A stretch of DNA of 64,000 bases from Weissella diestrammenae (GTDB taxonomy: Bacteria > Bacillota > Bacilli > Lactobacillales > Lactobacillaceae). The translations under genes and the position numbers were made by a program. Under the pieces are notes generated by a model. The model saw only the letters and a list, made by a program, of their open reading frames with translations. It did no database searches and was not told the DNA's origin. This document shows, piece after piece, positions 53,671-62,171 of the stretch. Positions within the stretch are counted from its first letter, which is position 1. Each line of letters begins with the position of its first letter. Location: NCBI RefSeq assembly GCF_014397255.1, contig NZ_CP060724.1, positions 124,001-188,000 on the forward strand, written 5' to 3'.

Positions 53671-55197
53671 TTAATTATGCTTTCGCTGGAAATCCGCAAT
53701 ATTTGCGTACTCAGTTTGCAACTGTCGACTCAAGCGAATGAAGATCGGCGCTAACTCGCGATATACTTCGTAATTTTTTGGATTAGGCTCATACGTATTG
53801 GCTTGACCAACCATATCCCCAATCACATCTAGTGAATCAACCAACCCAAGCGCCTTTTGGGCCATCACTGTGGCAGCAAGTGCCCCAGATTCAAAGGCCT
53901 CAGGTACTGTAACCGGTTGTTCAAATATATCCGCTAGCATTTGACGCCACAAAGCTGAACGTGCAAAACCACCTGTCGCTTGTACTGACTTCAAATCGCC
54001 AACAACTTCTTCCAAAGCCAATTCAACCATATAGATATTAAAAATAATACCCTCTAGGACTGCCCGTGCCATGTGCGCACGCGTATGTCCATGCGTTAAT
54101 CCAAAGAATGAACCACGTGCGTTAGCATCCCAGATTGGTGCTCGTTCACCACCAAGATAAGGGTGGAACAACAAACCATCGGCACCGGCTGGCACATTGC
54201 TAGCAATTTCTGTGATCAAATCATATGAATCCATGCCTAATAATTCAGCGGTCGATTTTTCTGAATCAAATAAGTTATTACGCACCCAGCGGAATACGTC
54301 ACCACCATTATTAACCGGCCCACCAACTACCCAATGTTCCTTATCCAAGGCGTAAGTAAATGTTCGTCCTTTTGGATCAATCATTGGTGCATCAGCAACG
54401 ACTCGAATGGCACCAGAAGTCCCAATTGTAACTGCGGCTACACCAGGTTGTACGGCATTCACTCCCAAATTTGATAGTGGTCCGTCACCAGCACCATATA
54501 CGAATGGTGTGTCTTTTGGTAGGCCCAAAAGTGCCGAGTATTCATCGGCCATACCCCGTTCGATTTCATAGGGTTCAACCGGCGTTGGCATTTGTTCCTT
54601 TCGAATACCTGTAACTTCTAAGGCTTGCTTATCCCAATCGAGTTCGAAAATATTAAACATTCCGGTCCCAGAAGCAATCGAGATATCCATTTTGTTAGCA
54701 CCAAATAGTCGATGGAAAATATATTCTTTGATACCCAAATAGTGTGCAGCTTGATTGTAGATATCCGTTCGTTCATTTTTCAACCATAGCATCTTTGATA
54801 AAGGTGCCATTGGATGGATTGGGGTCCCAGTTTTATTATAAATCTCCTGTCCCACCCCATTTGCACGTAATTCTTCTGTATATTTAACCGCACGTGTATC
54901 AGCCCATGTGATAACACGTGTCAATGGATTCCATTGCTCATCAAAAGCGATTAAAGAATGCATTGCCGACGAGAATGACACAGCCAAAATATTGGCATCT
55001 TTATCAAACCGAACGACTTCTCGAATGGCATCAGAAAATGCTTCGAAAATTTCATTCAAATCTTCTTCCGCCATGTCCGGCGCATCACGATATAAGTTAT
55101 AACCTTTATTTGCAGACGTAATAACATGTCCTGCTTTATCAAATAGGACGGCCTTTGTCGAGGTCGTTCCCATGTCAACACCAATTAAATAGTCCAT
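53671..55197 (-). CDS. gntK: Gluconokinase (FGGY family)
   Basis: Phosphorylates gluconate to 6-phosphogluconate, which enters the phosphoketolase path used by heterofermentative lactic acid bacteria. The 508-residue FGGY kinase has IGVDMGTTSTKAVLF at the N-terminus, ITWADTRAVKYTEEL near 105, YGAGDGPLSNLGVNAV with the catalytic Asp near 235, TIGTSGAIRV near 260 and ATGGFARSALWRQMLADIF near 410. The ATG at 55197 follows CGGAGGATC; an in-frame ATG upstream at 55272 has no site. Promoter and operator are at 55243-55272. It lies between two gntP permeases. Confidence 0.94.
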   Translation of the reverse strand: MDYLIGVDMGTTSTKAVLFDKAGHVITSANKGYNLYRDAPDMAEEDLNEIFEAFSDAIREVVRFDKDANILAVSFSSAMHSLIAFDEQWNPLTRVITWADTRAVKYTEELRANGVGQEIYNKTGTPIHPMAPLSKMLWLKNERTDIYNQAAHYLGIKEYIFHRLFGANKMDISIASGTGMFNIFELDWDKQALEVTGIRKEQMPTPVEPYEIERGMADEYSALLGLPKDTPFVYGAGDGPLSNLGVNAVQPGVAAVTIGTSGAIRVVADAPMIDPKGRTFTYALDKEHWVVGGPVNNGGDVFRWVRNNLFDSEKSTAELLGMDSYDLITEIASNVPAGADGLLFHPYLGGERAPIWDANARGSFFGLTHGHTRAHMARAVLEGIIFNIYMVELALEEVVGDLKSVQATGGFARSALWRQMLADIFEQPVTVPEAFESGALAATVMAQKALGLVDSLDVIGDMVGQANTYEPNPKNYEVYRELAPIFIRLSRQLQTEYANIADFQRKHN

Positions 55198-55242
55198 TTG
55201 ATCCTCCGTTGTGAAATTACCAATCATGAACGCAATATGATT

Positions 55243-55272
55243 ATTATAATGTAAAACGCTTACATATAGCAA
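55243..55272 (-). promoter_or_regulatory. gntK promoter with operator between -35 and -10
   Basis: On the minus strand TTGCTA (55267-55272), an 18-base spacer, TATAAT (55243-55248). The spacer holds TGTAAGCGTTTTAC (55251-55264), differing by one base from the site at 56765-56778. AAAACGCTT and AAGCGTTTT (55253-55279) could also fold into a weak terminator for the upstream gntP. Confidence 0.72.
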
Positions 55273-55301
55273 GCGTTTTTATAGTAATTTATTTACATTG
55301 A

Positions 55302-56687
55302 TTAAACACCCATGGCATTTAGTAATAATACAATTAGTAAACCAACCACGGCGATGACTGTTTCCAGCACTGTCCAGATTTGAAGGGTCTGTTTAACATC
55401 CAAATCAAAATATTCTTTAAACATCCAAAAGCCAGCATCGTTTACGTGTGAAGCTGCCAATGAACCAGCACCAATGACAAGTACCATTAAGGCTGGGTTA
55501 ACACCGGCGGCGGTCATCAATGGCGCCACTAATCCGGCGGCGGTCAAAGCGGCCACTGTGGCTGAGCCTAATGCAACACGTAACAGCACGGTGATCAACC
55601 AAGCTAGGATTAACGGTGAAATATTTGAATCGGCAAATAAATTTGAGATTTGGCCGGAAATTCCGCCATCAATCAAAATTTGCTTAAAGGCTGCCCCACC
55701 ACCAATAATTAATAGCAACATGGCAATTGATTTAACGGACTCTTCCACCGTTACCATCATTGTCTTAAAGCCGAGTCCTTGATGTAGTCCCATTGACCAC
55801 ATTGCAAAGACCAACGAGAAAATCATAGCTGTGACGGGATTCCCAATCATCGTTAAGAATGCTTCAACATTATTTTTACCAACCATCAAGCCGGCGGCAT
55901 TCTTAGCAATTGCAAATGGTTGTCCGTCATTCATCACGACATTGAAAATCGTCGTAATTCCCATAAAGATAACTGGCATTAATGCCGTCAAAACTGATAA
56001 TCCAAAACCAGGCGTTTCTTCTAATTTGAATGTCTTTTGTGCGCCAAATGCTGTTAACTTAGTCTTAACTTGGAAAGCATCTGGTGCAAACTTCTGTGCT
56101 AACTTTGTAAACAATGGTCCAGCAATAATTGCCGCTGGAATTGCAATCAACACCCCGTACATGAGGACTTGACCCGGATTCGCACCTAATGCACCTGAAA
56201 TTGCTGTTGGTGCTGGGTGTGGTGGTAGGAAACCATGAGTAACTGACAATGCTGCCGCCATTGGAATTCCAAGCGTCAGCAAAGGAATTCCGGCTTCCAA
56301 AGCGATGGCAAAGACAATCGGAATCAACAAAACCATTCCAACTTCAAAGAACAATGCAATCCCAATGATAAATGATGCGGCCATAATCGCAATTTGCACA
56401 CGTTTTTTACCAAAAACATTAATCAAAGTATGTGCGATTCGATAAGCCCCACCTGCATCAGCGACTAATCGCCCAAGCATGGCACCAAATCCAAAGACAA
56501 TGGCTAGTTCACCTAATGACCCACCAATACCATTTTGAATTGAAACCGGGATTTGGGCAAAATTCATACCCAATCCCAATCCGACAACAACTGAAGTTAG
56601 GATCAATGCAATGAATGTATTGACCTTAAACTTAATAATTAATAACAATAAGAATAAAATTCCTAAAAATAATACCAAAAATGACAT
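55302..56687 (-). CDS. gntP: GntP family gluconate:H+ symporter (upstream copy)
   Basis: A 461-residue GntP-family permease, closely similar to the downstream copy: FKVNTFIALILTSVVVGLGLGM, GFGAMLGRLVADAGGAYRIA, GFLPPHPAPTAI and SHVNDAGFWMFKEYFDL. About twelve membrane helices; no signal peptide. GGAGAGGAAAAT precedes the ATG. It is separated from gntK by 104 bp with a second promoter. Its own promoter at 56758-56786 carries the same operator as gntK, so both transcripts should respond to one regulator; that regulator is not in the window. Confidence 0.92.
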   Translation of the reverse strand: MSFLVLFLGILFLLLLIIKFKVNTFIALILTSVVVGLGLGMNFAQIPVSIQNGIGGSLGELAIVFGFGAMLGRLVADAGGAYRIAHTLINVFGKKRVQIAIMAASFIIGIALFFEVGMVLLIPIVFAIALEAGIPLLTLGIPMAAALSVTHGFLPPHPAPTAISGALGANPGQVLMYGVLIAIPAAIIAGPLFTKLAQKFAPDAFQVKTKLTAFGAQKTFKLEETPGFGLSVLTALMPVIFMGITTIFNVVMNDGQPFAIAKNAAGLMVGKNNVEAFLTMIGNPVTAMIFSLVFAMWSMGLHQGLGFKTMMVTVEESVKSIAMLLLIIGGGAAFKQILIDGGISGQISNLFADSNISPLILAWLITVLLRVALGSATVAALTAAGLVAPLMTAAGVNPALMVLVIGAGSLAASHVNDAGFWMFKEYFDLDVKQTLQIWTVLETVIAVVGLLIVLLLNAMGV

Positions 56688-56757
56688 AGTATTTTCCTCT
56701 CCTATTTAGCGGAATAAATGCTGTGCGCCAGTCTCATCAATTTAAGACCACTCATAA

Positions 56758-56786
56758 ATTATAAGTAAAGCGCTTACATTTTGCAA
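56758..56786 (-). promoter_or_regulatory. Promoter of the upstream gntP with operator between -35 and -10
   Basis: On the minus strand TTGCAA (56781-56786), a 17-base spacer, TATAAT (56758-56763). The spacer holds TGTAAGCGCTTTAC (56765-56778), 13 of 14 bases identical to the gntK site. Confidence 0.75.
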
Positions 56787-56827
56787 GCTAAAAGTGAAAA
56801 GTTTTTTCATTTTCTGCAAAAATATAC

Positions 56828-56857
56828 AAAAAAAGACAATATCATTTCGATATTATC
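56828..56857 (-). terminator. Terminator after the GT2 glycosyltransferase gene
   Basis: GATAATATC and GATATTGTC form a 9-bp stem (one G-U) with loop GAAAT, followed by seven Ts on the minus strand, 19 bp past the stop. Confidence 0.88.
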
Positions 56858-56876
56858 CCTTTCTAATACGATTCAT

Positions 56877-57992
56877 TTATTTTTTGAACTTATTCGCCAT
56901 TTGAACTTTATAATCCATAATAAAGCGATCAGTTGCTTGATTAATGCCCTTTAAATCTTCTAATTGACAATGATTAATCAATTCAATTTCACGATCTAAA
57001 GTCATGCGCTCTGTTGGATGTGCTAACTGATAAGCACGTAAGATGGCATTAATTGAACGTACGTCTGAGCTTTGCATACCGGCAGCAAACTCGATTTTAG
57101 GATTAAACCAAATACCCCGCCAAACACCACCGACAATCATTTTAGCTTTTTGCCAACGGTATTTAACATTACGCTTTAATAACACCCGTGGTAATTCAAA
57201 ACGAATTGCCCCTAATGCACTATGCCGCATATCGCGTTTTGAAATACGGCGCGCAGTTAAGATACGATTTCTAAATTCATATGCATAACGCCACAAACGA
57301 CTTGCATCAACTTCTCGAACAATATCACCTGGCATCGAGTTTTCTTTTGACTTGTGGACGACAACCGACTTCAATACTGTGTAGCCACGATTGACGTCAG
57401 CAATACGATTAGTATATTCCATGTCATCACCCCAAATAAAGTATTCCTTTTGTGGTAATCCAATCATGCTCACCATTTGACGTGAGAACAGAACCGAGAC
57501 GAAAGTCGAGTTAACGACTTCAACACCCGGATTATCACTATTCAGAGGTGATTGCCAAGTAAAGCCACGTGGTGCAGGCACATTCATCCATGATGGATGT
57601 CCATCTTTGGTTCCCCATCGAACAACTGAGTTAACAAAACCTACATGTTCATTATCTTCAATGAAATCAACCAAATGTACTAATGCGTCTGGTTCAACAA
57701 TTGTATCATCATCCATTAACCAAACATATTCATCATCTAATTTCTCTGCAAAGAGTTGAACAGCCTTATTAAAGCCACCAGCACCGCCTAGGTTCTCGGT
57801 TGAATTGTAAACAATCACCCGTTCATCTTGAATCGTATCCAGATACGCTGCCGTCCCATCAGTCGACAAATTATTCACGACAATCACATGACTAAGGTAT
57901 TCAGTTTGGTTCAATACAGCAGCCAGAGACTCTTTTAACAGATCCAAACGATTATACGTGACGATTGCTGCTGTAACTTGTTTATTACTCAT
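56877..57992 (-). CDS. GT2 family glycosyltransferase
   Basis: A 371-residue cytoplasmic protein with a GT-A domain: VTAAIVTYNRLDLLKESL at the N-terminus, VVNNLSTDGTAAYL near 40, NLGGAGGFNKAV near 68 and WLMDDDTIVEPDAL with the metal-binding DXD type triad at about 94-96. A second acidic motif is FIWGDDMEYTNRI near 190. It resembles galactofuranosyl/rhamnosyl transferases (GlfT-like). It lies 62 bp after the TagG-like permease; together they suggest a cell-wall or capsular glycan, but the product is unknown. Confidence 0.83.
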   Translation of the reverse strand: MSNKQVTAAIVTYNRLDLLKESLAAVLNQTEYLSHVIVVNNLSTDGTAAYLDTIQDERVIVYNSTENLGGAGGFNKAVQLFAEKLDDEYVWLMDDDTIVEPDALVHLVDFIEDNEHVGFVNSVVRWGTKDGHPSWMNVPAPRGFTWQSPLNSDNPGVEVVNSTFVSVLFSRQMVSMIGLPQKEYFIWGDDMEYTNRIADVNRGYTVLKSVVVHKSKENSMPGDIVREVDASRLWRYAYEFRNRILTARRISKRDMRHSALGAIRFELPRVLLKRNVKYRWQKAKMIVGGVWRGIWFNPKIEFAAGMQSSDVRSINAILRAYQLAHPTERMTLDREIELINHCQLEDLKGINQATDRFIMDYKVQMANKFKK

Positions 57993-58054
57993 TAATTTAC
58001 CCCTAAATTGGTTTTATTCTTGTATTTATGACTAATCATCCGTGTAAAATGGAA

Positions 58055-58882
58055 TCAAATAAAATCAATTAATTGATCTTTAAACTTCAGATATAAATGC
58101 GTACCAATGACTGCAAAGAAAGCCATCTCTAACCAAAAGATTGCCATCATAGTTGGCGAATTCCAAAACCACTGATTATTTAAAAATGTTGCACGCCAAC
58201 CATTCACAATATAGTAGAACGGATTAACTCTAGAAATAAAATAAATAAAGTTATTAAAGCTATTACCTTGTACTGGTTCAGAAAGGATACCTGAAACGAA
58301 GAATAATAAGCGTAGCACTTGACGAATGGCCAAATCATAATCAGGAATCAAAATATTGATTGTGGCACTAAAAATACCCAAGAAAAACAGCATCACAGCC
58401 GCCGCGAACCCATAGTATATGATTTGAAACCAGTAAAGGTTAGGATGGAAATGTCCCGTTGTAATCATGGCGATGGCTGCGACAACTGAAATCGACATCA
58501 CGGCTGGTATTACCTGCACAACACGAATCATCGGAAGAATAACTACTGGAAACTTAACATTTCGAACCATAAATAGTTGTGTTTGAATGGAACGAATGGT
58601 ATCGGAAAAACCCTGATTGACCAGATACCAGCCGGCAAATCCAACCGCCATCCATGTAAAATACGGCATCCCATCTTGTGGTGCTCGTGTTTGAAAACCG
58701 CCCCCAAAAATAACCGCATAGGTTAACACTTGAAATAATGGGTCCAAAATTTCCCACAAACTACCTAAATACTTATGTGCATTATTAGCACGTGTATCAT
58801 AAATTGCTAAACGAACCGTCAACCCTAAATGCTTAATTTGATCAGCGGCAAGTCCAAAAATCGATTTAATAATTATCCACAT
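58055..58882 (-). CDS. ABC-2 type polysaccharide/teichoic acid exporter permease (TagG/Wzm-like)
   Basis: A 275-residue integral membrane protein with about six helices. The N-terminus ARAN-type region TRANNAHKYLGSLWEILDPLFQVLTYAVIFG is characteristic of TagG and Wzm, as is RVNPFYYIVNGWRATFLN near 225. It pairs with the ATPase encoded five bases upstream to move lipid-linked wall polymers across the membrane. GTAGGTAA precedes the ATG. Confidence 0.88.
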   Translation of the reverse strand: MWIIIKSIFGLAADQIKHLGLTVRLAIYDTRANNAHKYLGSLWEILDPLFQVLTYAVIFGGGFQTRAPQDGMPYFTWMAVGFAGWYLVNQGFSDTIRSIQTQLFMVRNVKFPVVILPMIRVVQVIPAVMSISVVAAIAMITTGHFHPNLYWFQIIYYGFAAAVMLFFLGIFSATINILIPDYDLAIRQVLRLLFFVSGILSEPVQGNSFNNFIYFISRVNPFYYIVNGWRATFLNNQWFWNSPTMMAIFWLEMAFFAVIGTHLYLKFKDQLIDFI

Positions 58883-58887
58883 TTAAT

Positions 58888-59865
58888 TTACCTACCAAAT
58901 TTCATCCAGATTACCACGGCAATCATGAGAATAATTGCTGATAGAGTAATCATTAAACTTAACCGACTAAAGCCCTCGAAGCTTCTTAATCTGGTAACCC
59001 GTCGAATCTCCGATTCAGGCAACCCTTTTCTAGCATAGTCATCCCTTAGTTGGTCAATTGTGAAAATTTGTTGGTAATGCTTTTGTTCAGTCACATACCG
59101 TGCGCGGTCGTCTTCTGACATGTCATCAAGCTGCCGTGTAAAGGCTTGATATTGATCAGCTACTGTTTTCGTTGGACCAAAAGCACGCATTTCTCCATAT
59201 TGAATCCACATCACTTTATTCGTGAACTCACGTACTTGATTTAAATCATGTGACACAAAGAAAATGGTTTTGCCTTCTGCGATAAATTCACGAATTTTTC
59301 CCAATGCCTTTTTTGAGAAATTTTGATCACCAACTGACAAGGCCTCATCAACGATTAAAATATCCGGATCATTATGCGTAACAATTGAAAAGCCTAGTTT
59401 CGAACGCATACCAGAAGAATAGTCTTTAACCGGTTGGTCAATAAATTCACCTAACTCCGAAAACTCAATAATACTTGGCATGGCCGCATCGATTTCTCGG
59501 TTTGACATCCCCATCATTAATTGTTTCAGCCTAATGTTTTCGCGCCCAGTTAAATCCCAATTCAGGCCTTCATTAATGGCAACAACGCCAATTTTACCGT
59601 TAATTTCAAGCGAACCTGACGTCTGTGGAATAACACCACTTAAAACATTCAGTAGGGTTGATTTCCCTGAACCATTTGTTCCGACAATACCAACCACATC
59701 ACCGGGTTCAATTTCAAAAGATAAGCCCCGTAAGGCCCAAAAATTTGCCCCGTCTTTATTTCCAGTAAAAATTGATTTTAGTTTTTCAGATTGTGTCGAA
59801 AAAAGCTGAAAGTTTTTCGTAATACCTTTCGCTCTGACACTAAATTTATCATTTTCATTCGACAT
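58888..59865 (-). CDS. ABC exporter ATPase (TagH/Wzt-like)
   Basis: A 325-residue ABC ATPase. Walker A is GTNGSGKSTLLNVL near 65, signature YSSGMRSKLGF near 150, Walker B ILIVDEALSVGD near 170, and FVSHDLNQV near 205. The N-terminal KNFQLF---SEKLKSIF stretch is typical of the teichoic/O-antigen exporter family. The C-terminus carries a membrane helix (LMITLSAIILMIAVVIWM), as in TagH of Firmicutes. The ATG at 59865 is favoured over 59889; neither has a strong site. It precedes the permease by five bases and follows the CutC-like gene by 42. Confidence 0.9.
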   Translation of the reverse strand: MSNENDKFSVRAKGITKNFQLFSTQSEKLKSIFTGNKDGANFWALRGLSFEIEPGDVVGIVGTNGSGKSTLLNVLSGVIPQTSGSLEINGKIGVVAINEGLNWDLTGRENIRLKQLMMGMSNREIDAAMPSIIEFSELGEFIDQPVKDYSSGMRSKLGFSIVTHNDPDILIVDEALSVGDQNFSKKALGKIREFIAEGKTIFFVSHDLNQVREFTNKVMWIQYGEMRAFGPTKTVADQYQAFTRQLDDMSEDDRARYVTEQKHYQQIFTIDQLRDDYARKGLPESEIRRVTRLRSFEGFSRLSLMITLSAIILMIAVVIWMKFGR

Positions 59866-59907
59866 TTTATTCTCGCTTTGCTTTATCATGACTGTTAAAT
59901 AATCATG

Positions 59908-60375
59908 TTAATTACATATAATTGATGATTCAGACTGTACACCATACCAATCTAGCCAACGTTGGTTTTTCTGTCGTATTTCTGGCATCATTTCAAGTTG
60001 TGCCGCAGCATAAAATATCTGCATCGACCCAGCTGCCTCGATTAATTTAATCATCGCACTACGATCTAATTCAAATTGACCGTTCAAGGCAGCAAATGAT
60101 ACGCATTGCACCCCGGATGTGCGTAATAGTTGGAATAAACGAATCGTTCTGTCAACATCCTTCGTATCAAATTGATAATCACCATTTCGAGACCAGACAT
60201 GCACTACCAGTAGCATCTGATTATCTTGTGCAACCTCTACAGCTGAATTCAACAAATCAAGATTTTCAATGCGTCCGGTTGCGTTCATACGAACCGTCAG
60301 TCTAATTTTACGAGCACTTTGTTTAACGCTCGCTTGCAACGTGATAAAATCGGTAACTGCCATTTCAGTGAGCAC
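59908..60375 (-). CDS. Short, divergent CutC-family-like protein
   Basis: A 155-residue protein resembling the middle of CutC TIM-barrel proteins: VHVWSRNGDYQFDTKDVDRTIRLFQLLRTSGVQCVSFAALNG parallels the CutC region with RPRGGDFVY and GVVFGAL, followed by ELDRSAMIKLIEAAGSMQIFYAA in place of the FHRAFD block. The typical length is over 200 residues, so the last barrel strands are missing and the His/Arg residues are changed. It may be a degenerate relic or a new role. The start is GTG at 60375, eight bases after AAGGAGG; an ATG at 60363 lies too far. Precedes the ABC exporter ATPase by 42 bp. Confidence 0.55.
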   Translation of the reverse strand: MLTEMAVTDFITLQASVKQSARKIRLTVRMNATGRIENLDLLNSAVEVAQDNQMLLVVHVWSRNGDYQFDTKDVDRTIRLFQLLRTSGVQCVSFAALNGQFELDRSAMIKLIEAAGSMQIFYAAAQLEMMPEIRQKNQRWLDWYGVQSESSIICN

Positions 60376-60470
60376 ATTCAGGTCCTCCTTATGGTCATTA
60401 TCATTGAATTTATCACAATTTGTTTCAGATTGGGGTATTCTACCTGGTATCCTTAATAAATTTTAACGAA

Positions 60471-62171
60471 TCATGAGGGCTTATTTGCTCGTAAACGCTG
60501 CACAAACTCCAGCTCTGGCGTCACCGTCATCGTTTGTTGCCCCTCAAAAATAACAAAACCAGGTTTTGACCCATTGGGCTTTCTTAACCGTTTAACCGGT
60601 AAATAGTCAACGGGCACGTGGGTTGATGCTCGAGCTTTTGAAAAGAAAGCCGCTAATTTAGCACCAGCTATCAAGGTCTCATCTGTTGGTTCTGAAGCGT
60701 GAATGACGACATGGGATCCAGGAATGTCTTTTGTATGAAGCCAAATATCGTTTTTTGCGGCAGTTTTCATTGATAAGCGTTCGTTTTGAAGATTGTTTTT
60801 CCCAACCTCAATCAGGGTGCCATCATGCGTATAAAATTTTTCCGGTGCACTAATTTGCGACTTTTGTTTTTTCTTGGTTTGAACACGCAAATAACCCCCT
60901 TGAATTAATTCTTGTCGAATTTCTTCAATATCTTTAGGGGCAGCCAATTCAATTTGCGTCATCAAACTGTCAAAGTAATCAATTTCAAGTTGTGTCAGAG
61001 CCATTTGTTCATTAATAAACTTAACTGACACTTTTAATTTATTGTAACGGGTAAAATATTTCTGCGCATTTTGTGACGGCCCAATCTGATTTGAAAGTGC
61101 AATTTTTAGTGGCCGATTATCATCATAATAATTTGGTAACGAAATTTCAGTCATTCCCCGTTCGACCTGATGCATATAAGTAGTTAATAATTCGCCTTTA
61201 ATCTTATACTCATCTGCATTGTCCGCTGCTTTTAATTCCTGTTGAAATTTCTTAATTTTATTTTGATTCTTTTTTAATTCATTTTTTACAATACGAATCA
61301 CTGTCCCCGCTTGTTGTTGTACGCGATCACGTTCTGATTTTTCAGAAAAATATTGATCTAGCATTTCAGACAAACTTGGATAATGAACACGCTCTCCAGA
61401 TAAGCTCAACCAATCAAATGGCGCAAATGACACCCCATTATCCGACATTATCAGCTGAGGAGTCGGATTTTCAAAGTGCTTTAACCATGCCTGTGCATTC
61501 GCCATTGGATCCCCCTCCGACTGCACCACCATGGCAAATTCGCGCGCTGAATCTCGGGCGAAGCCTTGAAAATGATGTTGAATAGCTGGGACCAAATCAT
61601 CAAGTTTTGGCAAATCCAAAACCATTTTTGCCAAACCACTTAAAGACTGATAAGGATTAATCACGTCTTGCTTAGGTGGCATGACGTATTGCCCACCAGG
61701 AATTAATGACCGAACGCGATTTTGATCCGGCGACACATGTTTAATCAAATCAATAATTTTTTGTGAAGCTTCATCAACAAGAAAGAGGTTTGAGTGCCGA
61801 CCCATCATTTCTAAATACAACGATGTTTTTTCTTCATCACCCAATTCATTGCGCCCAGTTGTCGACAATTTTATGATTCGATCATTTTCAATTTGTTCAA
61901 TATTTAGTAATTGTGCGCCTTCTAAGTGTTTACGTAGCATCATCGCAAAATTAGGTGCAGTTTGTGGATTAGCGTACTTAATTTTTGAAATTTGTGTCCG
62001 CGCAAACGTTGGGTGCGCACTTAATAATAATGGAAAGTTGGTGCGGTTATTTCGAATAATTAAAAACACTTCATTTGGATATGGCTGATGAATTTTCATA
62101 ATCCGTCCACCAACTAATTGTTGCTTTAACTCATGCACCATCGCATGTGTGAATAACCCATCAAATGACAT
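60471..62171 (-). CDS. rqcH: Rqc2 homologue RqcH (NFACT protein, formerly FbpA)
   Basis: Ribosome-associated quality control factor that adds Ala tails on stalled peptides; older names are fibronectin-binding protein. A 566-residue protein with NFACT-N (FDGLFTHAMVHELKQQLVGGRIMKIHQPYPNE), helix-hairpin-helix, coiled coil near 270-400 and NFACT-R domain (IEVGKNNLQNERLSMKTAAKNDIWLHTKDIPGSHVVI). The ATG at 62171 follows GGGAGGTCACG; a codon at 62252 lies deep in ribF. It overlaps ribF by 11 bases. Confidence 0.92.
   Translation of the reverse strand: MSFDGLFTHAMVHELKQQLVGGRIMKIHQPYPNEVFLIIRNNRTNFPLLLSAHPTFARTQISKIKYANPQTAPNFAMMLRKHLEGAQLLNIEQIENDRIIKLSTTGRNELGDEEKTSLYLEMMGRHSNLFLVDEASQKIIDLIKHVSPDQNRVRSLIPGGQYVMPPKQDVINPYQSLSGLAKMVLDLPKLDDLVPAIQHHFQGFARDSAREFAMVVQSEGDPMANAQAWLKHFENPTPQLIMSDNGVSFAPFDWLSLSGERVHYPSLSEMLDQYFSEKSERDRVQQQAGTVIRIVKNELKKNQNKIKKFQQELKAADNADEYKIKGELLTTYMHQVERGMTEISLPNYYDDNRPLKIALSNQIGPSQNAQKYFTRYNKLKVSVKFINEQMALTQLEIDYFDSLMTQIELAAPKDIEEIRQELIQGGYLRVQTKKKQKSQISAPEKFYTHDGTLIEVGKNNLQNERLSMKTAAKNDIWLHTKDIPGSHVVIHASEPTDETLIAGAKLAAFFSKARASTHVPVDYLPVKRLRKPNGSKPGFVIFEGQQTMTVTPELEFVQRLRANKPS

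Noticed and set aside
55251-56778. The two gnt operator sites as CcpA cre sites
   Set aside because: The first two positions of the cre core do not fit (GT for TG), and the near identity of both sites with their promoters fits a dedicated regulator better. CcpA is not excluded.
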